DNA from: Flavobacterium chryseum
GTDB lineage: Bacteria; Bacteroidota; Bacteroidia; Flavobacteriales; Flavobacteriaceae
Direction: 5' to 3'
DNA length: 36,502 bases
Assembly: GCF_004362015.1 (NCBI RefSeq)
Contig: NZ_SNWW01000008.1
Coordinates: 258,735-295,236, forward strand
Under the pieces are notes generated by a model. The model was not told the DNA's origin and searched no databases. It saw only the letters and a program-made list of their open reading frames with translations. This document shows, piece by piece, positions 23,175-31,172 of the stretch (positions are counted from its first letter, which is position 1; the number at the start of each line of letters is the position of its first letter). A program made the translations under genes and the position numbers.

Positions 23175-25316
23175 ATGATAAGAAAAGGCCTTACACATAT
23201 AAAGTTAAATGTTAAAAGTAAAGAGTTAAACGAACTGACGCATAACTCCGAGCCTATAACTCATAACTTCACCACAGCTGAAGGAATCGAGTTAAAAAAA
23301 ACTTACTCTGAAAAAGATATTGAGGACTTAGAATTTCTTGATTTTGGAGCCGGATATGCGCCTAATTTACGCGGACCTTATGCTACAATGTACGTTCGCC
23401 GTCCGTGGACAATTCGTCAATATGCAGGATTTTCGACTGCAGAAGAAAGTAATGCTTTTTACAGAAGAAATTTAGCTGCCGGACAAAAAGGATTATCTAT
23501 TGCTTTTGATTTACCAACGCATCGCGGTTACGATTCTGATCACGAACGTGTAGTAGGTGATGTTGGAAAAGCAGGAGTTGCGATAGATTCTGTCGAAGAT
23601 ATGAAAGTGCTTTTTGATCAGATTCCACTTGATGAAATGTCGGTTTCGATGACTATGAACGGTGCTGTTTTGCCTATAATGGCTTTTTATATTGTAGCTG
23701 CCGAAGAACAAGGCGTTGCCATTGAAAAACTTTCAGGAACTATTCAAAATGATATCTTGAAAGAGTTTATGGTGCGTAATACATATATTTATCCGCCTAC
23801 GCCTTCGATGAAAATCATTGCTGATATTTTTGAATTTACGAGCAAAAAAATGCCAAAATTCAATTCTATTTCCATTTCCGGATATCACATGCAGGAAGCG
23901 GGTGCAACGGCTCATATTGAATTAGCGTATACGCTGGCGGATGGTCTGGAATATATCAGAACCGGATTATCTACCGGAATGACAATTGATGAGTTTGCTC
24001 CTCGCCTGTCATTTTTCTGGGCAATTGGAATGAATCATTTTATGGAAATTGCTAAAATGAGAGCTGGAAGAATGATTTGGGCTAAATTAGTCCAGCAATT
24101 TAATCCAAAAAGCGATAAATCATTGGTTTTAAGAACGCATTGCCAAACAAGCGGCTGGAGTTTAACAGAACAAGATCCTTTTAATAATGTGGCACGTACT
24201 TGCATTGAAGCTGCTGCAGCGGCTTTTGGCGGAACTCAATCTCTACACACAAACGCACTTGACGAAGCAATTGCTTTACCAACTGACTTTTCTGCAAGAA
24301 TTGCCCGTAATACACAGATATTTTTACAGGAAGAAACTAAAATCACTAAAACGGTTGATCCTTGGGCTGGCAGTTATTATGTTGAAAGTCTGACTAATGA
24401 AATATTAGAAAGTACCTGGAAGCTTATTGAAGAAGTGGAGGAACTGGGCGGAATGACAAAAGCGATCGAAGCCGGAATTCCGAAACTACGAATTGAAGAG
24501 GCTGCGGCAAGAAAACAAGCGAGAATAGATAGCGGACAAGATATTATTGTTGGCGTAAATCAATTTAGATTAGAAAAAGAAGATCCTTTGCATATTTTAG
24601 ATGTTGATAATCAAATGGTGCGTAAGCAGCAAATTGAGCGTCTTGAGGAAATAAAAGCAAACAGAGATACTGAAAAAGTAAATCAATCACTCGAAAAATT
24701 AATTCTTTGTGCTAAAACCGGAGAAGGAAACTTACTAGAAATTGCTGTTGAAGCTGCCAGAAATCGTGCAACTTTAGGTGAAATCAGCGATGCTCTTGAA
24801 AGTATTTTTGGTCGATATAAAGCACAAATTAAATCCTTTAGCGGTGTGTATAGTGCAGCAATAAAAAACGACGAGAATTTTGAAAAGGCAAAACAATTAG
24901 CCAATGCCTTTGCTAAACAAGAAGGCAGACGCCCAAGAATTATGATTGCCAAAATGGGACAAGACGGGCATGATCGCGGCGCAAAAGTAGTTGCAACCGG
25001 TTATGCAGATGTGGGATTTGACGTGGATATTGGTCCGCTTTTTCAAACTCCTGCCGAAGCTGCCAAACAAGCCGTAGAAAATGATGTGCATATTTTAGGC
25101 GTTTCTTCATTGGCTGCCGGACATAAAACGTTAGTTCCGCAAGTAATTGAAGAACTTAAAAAACATGGACGAGATGATATTATGGTTATTGTTGGCGGAG
25201 TAATTCCGGCACAGGATTATCAATATTTATTTGATGCCGGAGCGGTTGCCGTTTTTGGTCCCGGAACAAAAATTAGCGAAGCTGCCATTAAAATATTAGA
25301 AATTTTAATTGACTAA
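23175..25316 (+). CDS. mutB: Methylmalonyl-CoA mutase large subunit
   Basis: Catalytic subunit, 713 residues. The barrel contains YATMYVRRPWTIRQYAGFST, FDLPTHRGYDSDH and RTHCQTSGWSL (substrate and radical-handling region). The C-terminal cobalamin-binding domain starts near 580 with RPRIMIAKMGQDGHDRGAK, which has the DxHxxG motif with cobalt-ligand His599; later GGVIP and GPGTK are present. The first 38 residues (LTHIKLNVKSKELNELTHNS) do not look like the family and are encoded by repetitive, low-complexity DNA (AACTCATAACTTC). No meaB/argK chaperone gene is adjacent. The operon ends at the terminator near 25340. Confidence 0.97.
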   Translation: MIRKGLTHIKLNVKSKELNELTHNSEPITHNFTTAEGIELKKTYSEKDIEDLEFLDFGAGYAPNLRGPYATMYVRRPWTIRQYAGFSTAEESNAFYRRNLAAGQKGLSIAFDLPTHRGYDSDHERVVGDVGKAGVAIDSVEDMKVLFDQIPLDEMSVSMTMNGAVLPIMAFYIVAAEEQGVAIEKLSGTIQNDILKEFMVRNTYIYPPTPSMKIIADIFEFTSKKMPKFNSISISGYHMQEAGATAHIELAYTLADGLEYIRTGLSTGMTIDEFAPRLSFFWAIGMNHFMEIAKMRAGRMIWAKLVQQFNPKSDKSLVLRTHCQTSGWSLTEQDPFNNVARTCIEAAAAAFGGTQSLHTNALDEAIALPTDFSARIARNTQIFLQEETKITKTVDPWAGSYYVESLTNEILESTWKLIEEVEELGGMTKAIEAGIPKLRIEEAAARKQARIDSGQDIIVGVNQFRLEKEDPLHILDVDNQMVRKQQIERLEEIKANRDTEKVNQSLEKLILCAKTGEGNLLEIAVEAARNRATLGEISDALESIFGRYKAQIKSFSGVYSAAIKNDENFEKAKQLANAFAKQEGRRPRIMIAKMGQDGHDRGAKVVATGYADVGFDVDIGPLFQTPAEAAKQAVENDVHILGVSSLAAGHKTLVPQVIEELKKHGRDDIMVIVGGVIPAQDYQYLFDAGAVAVFGPGTKISEAAIKILEILID

Positions 25317-25323
25317 AAAGCAT

Positions 25324-25352
25324 AAAAAAATCCCGACAAGTCGGGATTTTTT
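25324..25352. terminator. Bidirectional terminator between mutB and the lysozyme-like gene
   Basis: TCCCGA-CAAG-TCGGGA (25331-25346) is flanked by seven A on the left and six T on the right, so it can end both the mutB transcript and the convergent minus-strand transcript. Confidence 0.9.
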
Positions 25353-25365
25353 GTTTTGTAATTCT

Positions 25366-26013
25366 TTAATCGTTTATTGTAGCATTACTATCTGCTTCGA
25401 TGAAAGAAAGATCATAACCTCCAAAGTCTCTCATGTAACTTTTTAATGAAGTTCCATAGGCATCTCTAAAATGTCTGTTTCCTTTGTTTTTGAAAAAGTT
25501 TTTTACTGATCCGGCACCGCCAAGATGTGCAGCAGCTAAAATTCCAGATTCTGTAATTTCCACACCATTAATAATTTTCCCTTCGTACTTGCGAATTTCA
25601 CGACGTAAAATCCATTTGTTTTTGGATAATAGTGCAATAAAAGCTTTTTCCTGCAAAGCGGGATCTTTTAAAAAGGCTTTGTCATTTCGAACACCTATAG
25701 CTCGTAAAGCTTTAGAACCAAATTGGTATTTTCCCATGTAACCAAGAGAATTAACCAGTCGGTATTTTCCTTGAGATTCCTTAAAAGCAACTGCTTCTTT
25801 AAAACCTATAAGGTGATTTCCGGTGAATGGAATGTTTAGGTTTGTTAAGATTGGATAATCATCCTCTTCCTGCGATGGAAATAAGTATTCTTCTCCATCT
25901 GTTTTTTCTGTTAGAAACCACGGTTTGGCTTCTAAATTAAAGGGTTTAAAACCCAAACTCAAAAATGTAATAATAACGATTAAACTCGCATAAAAATACC
26001 ACTTCTTTATCAT
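25366..26013 (-). CDS. Lysozyme-like / lytic transglycosylase-like protein
   Basis: A 215-residue protein with an N-terminal membrane anchor or signal (about 4-22). The C-terminal two thirds have a lysozyme-like fold: a catalytic-type Glu in FKESQGKYRLVNSLGYMGKYQFG (KESQG), then ALRAIGVRND and GILAAAHLGGAGSVKNFF. These match the peptidoglycan lytic or glucosaminidase-like proteins often annotated in Flavobacteria. Residues 30-70 look like a flexible linker. It is the last gene of the dapF-mltG side, 99 bp after the DUF2279 gene, with its own -7 box. Enzyme activity is unproved. Confidence 0.8.
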   Translation of the reverse strand: MIKKWYFYASLIVIITFLSLGFKPFNLEAKPWFLTEKTDGEEYLFPSQEEDDYPILTNLNIPFTGNHLIGFKEAVAFKESQGKYRLVNSLGYMGKYQFGSKALRAIGVRNDKAFLKDPALQEKAFIALLSKNKWILRREIRKYEGKIINGVEITESGILAAAHLGGAGSVKNFFKNKGNRHFRDAYGTSLKSYMRDFGGYDLSFIEADSNATIND

Positions 26014-26062
26014 AAATTGTTTTTCTTCAAATCGCTGTCACCTTTTTGAAATTTCTACGGTG

Positions 26063-26070
26063 CAAAGATA
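26063..26070 (-). promoter_or_regulatory. -7 promoter box of the lysozyme-like gene
   Basis: TATCTTTG on the minus strand, an exact TAnnTTTG, lies about 50 bp before the ATG. A small GCTGA/TCAGC hairpin at 26086-26098 just upstream could be a weak end for the preceding DUF2279 gene. Confidence 0.5.
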
Positions 26071-26112
26071 ATAAATATAAAACAATGCTGATTTTCAGCA
26101 AATTAACGTTTT

Positions 26113-27033
26113 TTAAAAATATAGAAGATGTCCTTTAAGCCCTTTATTGGCGGAGTATTCGAGAGTTGGTGCAGGAATTTTAATGGTGTTAAAAACAGAA
26201 AAAACAGTTTTCAAAAAATGCGATTTTGTTTCAATTTTCGTCAAATTTAAGTCAAAACTAAGATAAAACTGACGAAATCTTTCCGGATTTTGATCAGAAA
26301 CAAGATTATCATTTCGTAAATTTCCTGTTAACATTCCATCACCTCCATATCCAAAAGCAAGATTTAACCACTTCGGAATTTTAGTTTCTTTTGCAAAAGA
26401 ATGAAGATTGAATGACAGCCAATAAGTTTGTCCGTTATAATCTTTTAGAATTTGTTCGTTTAGCGAAGTTCCAAGTTTATCAGGTCTTTGATTTGCGTAA
26501 TGAGTCGTGTGAAAAGAAAATTTAGGTGTAATTCGCTGTTCTTTCCAAAGTAATTCCTGAGAAACATATAAAGCCGTTCCGGTTGCATTGGCAATTATAT
26601 CGCCTGAAGAAGCGCCCCATTCTGATGAGTATCCGTCTAAAACTTCTACAGCTGTTAAAAACGCAAAACCTAAACCAGCGCCATAAACGAGTTGTTTTTT
26701 AGAATCGGCACCGCTCAAGTTCATCATTTCGGCACCAAATCTTCCTAAATGATAGGCAGAATACATGTGACCAATTTTATCCATCTGAAGCCATTCATCA
26801 TTATCATTAATAAAATGAAAGTCTGACTTTGGATAATCGGCATACCAAATCTGATTTAAGCCAACTAAAGTAACCGAAGCTAAAGCAACTTCGGTTATTA
26901 TAACTGTATTTTGTCTTTTTAAATTTAAAGTATCAGAAGGCGTTAAAAAGGATTCAATTTTATTTTGTGCTTCAATAAATTGAAAACTCAAAAAAGATAA
27001 AATCGATAAGTAAAGGGAAAATTTAAAATTCAA
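26113..27033 (-). CDS. DUF2279 family protein, secreted or membrane-associated
   Basis: A 306-residue protein with an N-terminal signal (about 1-22, hydrophobic, then AQ). The middle has DKIGHMYSAYHLGRFGAEMMNLSG and EWGASSGDIIANATG, which match the DUF2279/YfiM-type periplasmic family; histidine-containing DKIGHMYSAYHLG is its main signature. Function unknown. The start must be TTG at 27033; there is no ATG before the signal peptide. This TTG is the end of TAGTTTTG, a perfect TAnnTTTG. It begins 2 bp after the mltG stop codon, so translation is probably coupled to mltG. Confidence 0.82.
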   Translation of the reverse strand: MNFKFSLYLSILSFLSFQFIEAQNKIESFLTPSDTLNLKRQNTVIITEVALASVTLVGLNQIWYADYPKSDFHFINDNDEWLQMDKIGHMYSAYHLGRFGAEMMNLSGADSKKQLVYGAGLGFAFLTAVEVLDGYSSEWGASSGDIIANATGTALYVSQELLWKEQRITPKFSFHTTHYANQRPDKLGTSLNEQILKDYNGQTYWLSFNLHSFAKETKIPKWLNLAFGYGGDGMLTGNLRNDNLVSDQNPERFRQFYLSFDLNLTKIETKSHFLKTVFSVFNTIKIPAPTLEYSANKGLKGHLLYF

Positions 27034-27035
27034 AA

Positions 27036-28076
27036 CTATCTTGTTACACCTTGACTAGCAATCCAGTCTGAATATTTTTTTGCATTAATTTGATGTTGCT
27101 CATATGTTGAAGCAAATTCATGATATCCAAAACGCTCAACACTTGCACAAAAATAAATGTAATCGTGTTTTTCAGGATTTAAAACGGCTTCAAGGGCTGT
27201 AATGTCTGGCATTGCAATTGGTCCCGGTGGAAGTCCAATATTCACGTAAGTGTTATATGGGGATTTCATTATCAAATCATTATAAAAAACTCTTTTGATA
27301 ACCTGGTCAAAATCATTCGATTTTAATTTTAAGGCATAAATTACTGTTGGGTCAGCTTGTAATGGCATTGCTAAACGTAATCTGTTTAAATAAACACCCG
27401 CAATACGAGGTCTTTCATCTTTTTTAACGGATTCTTTATGAACGATAGAAGCTAGAATTACAGCCTGAACTGGGGTTAAACCTTGCTCTTTTGCTTTTTT
27501 AATTCTTTCGCCTGTCCAGAAATTATGGTATTCCTTAATCATTTTATCACGGAATTTCTCTGCAGAAGTATTCCAGTAAATTTCATAAGTATTAGGAATG
27601 AACATGGCAAAAACATTTTCTTCATTAAAGCCGTTTGATTGTAAAAAGGCAGGATCTTTAATAGCTTTCATCAATGATAAACTATCCGCTTCGATTTCTG
27701 AACCTACTCTTCCTGCAAAATTCTCTAAACGTTCCTGATTATTAAACGCTAATTTTACTGGAACATTAGAACGCATAGCACGAACCAAATCGATATTATT
27801 CATATCTTTTTTCAATAAAAAGCGACCGGATTTTATATTTTCAGGATAGCTTCTTTTACTGGCTACCATTTCAAAATTATCGAAATTTTTGATGTAAGGT
27901 TCTAAGATCTTTTTTACATCTGTATAGGTAGCTCCGGTTGGAACGTGTACGTAAACTTCTTTTTCGTAGAATTTTGTATTAGCGCTAAAAATTCTGCTAA
28001 TTAAAATAAAACCATAAATCATTAAAACTGAAATTACAGCAACGGCAGTTAATGTGATAATTTTTTTTATACTCAA
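27036..28076 (-). CDS. mltG: Endolytic transglycosylase MltG
   Basis: MltG cleaves nascent glycan strands in the inner membrane and limits their length. The N-terminal membrane segment is at about 5-28. The LysM-like subdomain and YceG catalytic region follow. The signature ASIVHKESVKKDERPRIAGVYLNRLRLAMPLQADPTVIYAL holds the catalytic glutamate (Glu215 by position in HKES). NIGLPPGPI near the end is also family-typical. Start is TTG at 28076; no ATG precedes the membrane segment. That TTG ends a perfect TAGCTTTG box. Between the GNAT gene (10 bp upstream) and the DUF2279 gene (2 bp downstream). Confidence 0.94.
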   Translation of the reverse strand: MSIKKIITLTAVAVISVLMIYGFILISRIFSANTKFYEKEVYVHVPTGATYTDVKKILEPYIKNFDNFEMVASKRSYPENIKSGRFLLKKDMNNIDLVRAMRSNVPVKLAFNNQERLENFAGRVGSEIEADSLSLMKAIKDPAFLQSNGFNEENVFAMFIPNTYEIYWNTSAEKFRDKMIKEYHNFWTGERIKKAKEQGLTPVQAVILASIVHKESVKKDERPRIAGVYLNRLRLAMPLQADPTVIYALKLKSNDFDQVIKRVFYNDLIMKSPYNTYVNIGLPPGPIAMPDITALEAVLNPEKHDYIYFCASVERFGYHEFASTYEQHQINAKKYSDWIASQGVTR

Positions 28077-28086
28077 AGCTAAAAAT

Positions 28087-28620
28087 TTAAATTTGTTTGT
28101 TAATCAACTGAAAAATTGCCTCGTCTTGATAGTGGTTATTTAGCAAAATCCAATCTTTTTTAATTCCTATTTTCTCAAAACCAAATTTAGTAAAAAGAGC
28201 TATACTAGCTACATTTCCAACATTAATATTTGCATATAATTGATGCAAATTTAAATTATGAAATGCGTACTTGATTAATAGTTCTAAAGCCTCAGAACCA
28301 ACATTTTGATTTCTGTTTTCTTTATTTTGAATAACAATTCCAATTCCTGCCCTGTTATTTTTCGGATCAAATTCAAATAAATCGATTAATCCAATCGCCG
28401 GAAAATCTTCGTCCTGGCAAATTGCCAGGCGTAATTGTTTGGCTTCGTAAATATCCTGTTGCGCATTCTCCAGATACTGACGCACCAGAAAACGACTGTA
28501 TGGTGTTTGTGTATTGCTAACTTCCCAAATGCTTTGATCATTTTCCATCGCATACACAAACTCTAAATCATTAGGTTCAAGTGCTCGCAGATAAATGTTT
28601 TCGCCTTTGAGTGTTATCAT
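28087..28620 (-). CDS. GNAT family N-acetyltransferase (RimJ/RimL-like)
   Basis: A 177-residue acetyltransferase beginning MITLKGENIYLRALEPNDLE, a typical RimJ/RimL or SpeG start. The acetyl-CoA region NVGSEALELLIKYAFHNLNLHQLYANINVGNVASIALFTKFGFEKIG is well conserved. Related proteins acetylate ribosomal protein N-termini or polyamines; the substrate is not decided here. 67 bp after dapF and 10 bp before mltG, so it is part of the same transcript. The leader repeats TTTTAGATTTTAGATTTTG just before the ATG at 28620. Confidence 0.9.
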   Translation of the reverse strand: MITLKGENIYLRALEPNDLEFVYAMENDQSIWEVSNTQTPYSRFLVRQYLENAQQDIYEAKQLRLAICQDEDFPAIGLIDLFEFDPKNNRAGIGIVIQNKENRNQNVGSEALELLIKYAFHNLNLHQLYANINVGNVASIALFTKFGFEKIGIKKDWILLNNHYQDEAIFQLINKQI

Positions 28621-28687
28621 TTTAAATTTTAGATTTTAGATTTTGAAATGTCGATTTTTGGAATTTGGAATTTACAAGTTGAGCTTT

Positions 28688-29470
28688 TTAAATTTCAATT
28701 GTTCCTTTGAATACAAATTTTGCAGGTCCGGTTAAGAAAACATTGGTATAATGATCACCAATTTTATCGAAAGAAACTACTAATTTCCCTCCTTCAACAT
28801 TTAGATTAATAGATGTTTTATCGGTTTGACCAGTTGCATTCATAGCAATTGCAACAGCAGTAGCTCCGGTTCCGCAGGCTAAAGTTTCGTCTTCAACACC
28901 TCTTTCGTAAGTACGAAGTGAAAAAGTACTGTCATCAACTTTTTTCACAAAATTGACATTGCTTCCTTTTTCTCCATATAATTCACCGTAACGAATTGCT
29001 GCTCCGTTTTCTTTTACATTATAATGTTCTAAATCATCAACAATTTGAATATGGTGTGGAGAACCGGTATTTAAAAAAGTATAAGAATCTTTTTTCTGTA
29101 TTTCATCAACATCAATCATCTGCAACGAAATAATAGCGTCATCGCCTACTGATGCATGGTGCAAACCATCTGTAGCAATAAAAGTGGCGTTATTTTTAAC
29201 AACACCCAATTGATTTGCAAATGCTACAAGACAGCGTCCGCCATTTCCGCACATCGAACTTTGGTTTCCGTCAGAATTATAATAAACCATTTTAAAATCA
29301 GTTTCAGTATCATTTTCTAACAAAATTAATCCGTCTGCTCCAATGCCAAAACGTCTGTCACACAGGTGCTCGATAAGCTTTATATCTTCTTTAGGAAAAA
29401 AATCAGAACGATTGTCAATCATTACAAAATCGTTCCCGGTACCTTGATATTTATAAAATTCTATTTGCAT
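28688..29470 (-). CDS. dapF: Diaminopimelate epimerase
   Basis: Converts LL-diaminopimelate to the meso form, the last but one step of lysine synthesis and the source of meso-DAP for peptidoglycan. The 260-residue protein has the two active-site cysteine motifs: MCGNGGRC in the first half and ACGTGATAVA in the second. The start FYKYQGTGNDFVMIDNR and RFGIGADGLILLE are typical. First gene of the minus-strand series dapF, GNAT, mltG, DUF2279. A -7 box TACTTTTG lies at 29491-29498. Confidence 0.97.
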   Translation of the reverse strand: MQIEFYKYQGTGNDFVMIDNRSDFFPKEDIKLIEHLCDRRFGIGADGLILLENDTETDFKMVYYNSDGNQSSMCGNGGRCLVAFANQLGVVKNNATFIATDGLHHASVGDDAIISLQMIDVDEIQKKDSYTFLNTGSPHHIQIVDDLEHYNVKENGAAIRYGELYGEKGSNVNFVKKVDDSTFSLRTYERGVEDETLACGTGATAVAIAMNATGQTDKTSINLNVEGGKLVVSFDKIGDHYTNVFLTGPAKFVFKGTIEI

Positions 29471-29490
29471 CTTTATTCTATTAATAAGTA

Positions 29491-29498
29491 CAAAAGTA
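29491..29498 (-). promoter_or_regulatory. -7 promoter box of the dapF unit
   Basis: TACTTTTG on the minus strand, perfect for TAnnTTTG, ends about 21 bp before the dapF ATG. No good TTG -33 box is visible at the right spacing. Confidence 0.55.
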
Positions 29499-29609
29499 CG
29501 AACTATTAATTAATGAAATGTTAATCATTGTTAAAGAGCGTTAAACCGTTTTCTTAAATAATTTTTTCATGTAATTTTACGTTAAATAACTTAAATATAA
29601 ATCCTAATT

Positions 29610-31010
29610 ATGAAAAGATTTTCAACCTTATTTTTAGTGTCATTATTAAGCGGTGCCACTACGCTTGGTGCTTACAAGTTATTATTTGACAGCAACAATT
29701 CTTTTTTTGGAAGAGGAAATTCTGTTGTAACTCTTACCCCCAATTCATTTGGAAAAACTGTCGGTTTACCTTCCGAAGCTGTAGATTTTACTGAAGCAGC
29801 AGATAAAACAATTCACACTGTAGTTCACGTTAAAAATGTTTCGCGACGAACTGTGAGTAACCCAATGATGGAATTTTTCTACGGTTATGGTGGTCAGCAA
29901 CAACAGGAACAAGTTGGAACTGGTTCTGGTGTTATTATTTCTGAAGACGGATATATTGTAACAAATAATCACGTAATTAAGGATGCTTCGGAAATCGAAA
30001 TTACATTGAACAATAAAAAATCTTATACCGCAAAACTTATTGGTACTGATTCTAAAATGGACATCGCGTTATTGAAAATTAATGCTGATGAAAAACTTCC
30101 TTACACGGCTTTTGCAAATTCAGATTCAGTAAAAATTGGAGAATGGGTTTTAGCTGTAGGAAATCCTTATAATTTAACATCAACTGTTACAGCCGGAATT
30201 GTTTCGGCGAAAGCCAGAAATTTAGATACAAACGGAATTCAATCTTTTATCCAGACTGATGCTGCAGTAAATCCTGGAAACAGTGGTGGAGCTTTGGTTA
30301 ATACACGTGGAGAATTGATAGGTATTAATACTATGATTTCTTCAATGACAGGCTCTTATGTTGGATATTCATTTGCTGTTCCTTCTAATATTGCCCGAAA
30401 AATTATTGAAGACATTATGGAGTTCGGTAATGTTCAAAGAGGAATTCTTGGTGTTGAAGGTGGAGAATTGAATAGTAGCGCTTCAAAAGAATTAGGAATT
30501 ACACAAACTCAAGGTTTTTATATCAGTAAAGTTTCTAAAAATTCTGGAGCTGAAAAGGCCGGACTTGCAAAGGGAGATATTATTGTAAAACTTGATGACC
30601 AAAATATTGCAACTTATGCTGATCTTTCAGGCTATATAAACACAAAACGACCAAATGATGTTGTTAAAGTAACTTATATGCAAAATGGAAAAACTAAAGT
30701 TGTTCCGGTTACTTTAAGTAAAAATGAATTTTTTAGTACTGAATTTAAAGGAATCGAATTGGAAAATATTGATGCTGCTGACAAAAAGAAATTCCATATT
30801 GATTACGGAGTTAAAATTAAAAATATTAGCAATGAGAATTTGATGCAATATCAAAATGAACTTCAGGGCAGTATTATTTTAAGTATCGATAATGTAAAAG
30901 CTACGAATGTTGAAACGGTTTCGAAATTATTAAATAAAAAAGACGAAGGACAAAGTGTTCGCATAGAAATGATAAATAAAAACGGTGAAATATTTAGAAT
31001 TATCATTTAA
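29610..31010 (+). CDS. Periplasmic serine protease DegP/HtrA family
   Basis: Trypsin-like protease and chaperone of envelope stress. Signal or anchor at about 1-25. The catalytic triad is complete: His121 in TNNHVI, Asp151 in SKMDIALLKI and Ser225 in NPGNSGGALV. Two PDZ domains follow (about 275-365 and 375-466), as in DegP and DegQ rather than the one-PDZ DegS. Length 466 is normal. A QQQQ-rich loop near 96-100 may be the LA-loop. Single gene with terminator at 31036; upstream there is only a poor -7 box (TAATTTTA at 29572-29579). Confidence 0.96.
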   Translation: MKRFSTLFLVSLLSGATTLGAYKLLFDSNNSFFGRGNSVVTLTPNSFGKTVGLPSEAVDFTEAADKTIHTVVHVKNVSRRTVSNPMMEFFYGYGGQQQQEQVGTGSGVIISEDGYIVTNNHVIKDASEIEITLNNKKSYTAKLIGTDSKMDIALLKINADEKLPYTAFANSDSVKIGEWVLAVGNPYNLTSTVTAGIVSAKARNLDTNGIQSFIQTDAAVNPGNSGGALVNTRGELIGINTMISSMTGSYVGYSFAVPSNIARKIIEDIMEFGNVQRGILGVEGGELNSSASKELGITQTQGFYISKVSKNSGAEKAGLAKGDIIVKLDDQNIATYADLSGYINTKRPNDVVKVTYMQNGKTKVVPVTLSKNEFFSTEFKGIELENIDAADKKKFHIDYGVKIKNISNENLMQYQNELQGSIILSIDNVKATNVETVSKLLNKKDEGQSVRIEMINKNGEIFRIII

Positions 31011-31035
31011 AAAAACATCTCAATTTTAAAATCTG

Positions 31036-31067
31036 AAAGCCATCTTAAAAATTAAGGTGGCTTTTTT
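31036..31067 (+). terminator. Terminator after degP/htrA
   Basis: AAAGCCATCTT pairs with AAGGTGGCTTT (one G-T pair) around an 8-base loop, followed by six T. Confidence 0.88.
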
Positions 31068-31092
31068 ATTTTGAAAATAATTGCTAAAATAG

Positions 31093-31123
31093 TTTACGAA
31101 ATCGATTGAAATGGATACTTTTG
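31093..31123 (+). promoter_or_regulatory. Promoter of the GAPDH gene
   Basis: TACTTTTG (31116-31123) is a perfect -7 box; TTTA (31093-31096) is an acceptable -33 box with 19-bp spacing. The ATG is at 31173, so the leader is about 40 nt and includes a GCGCAA/TTGCGC hairpin. Confidence 0.7.
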
Positions 31124-31172
31124 CGCAAAATTTTAAAATATTGCGCTTTTTATTTTTTCAATTTAATCAATT

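Noticed and set aside
25317..25365. CRISPR or att-like repeat near the mutB end
   Set aside because: The symmetry is a simple terminator stem; no direct repeats with spacers are present anywhere in the window.
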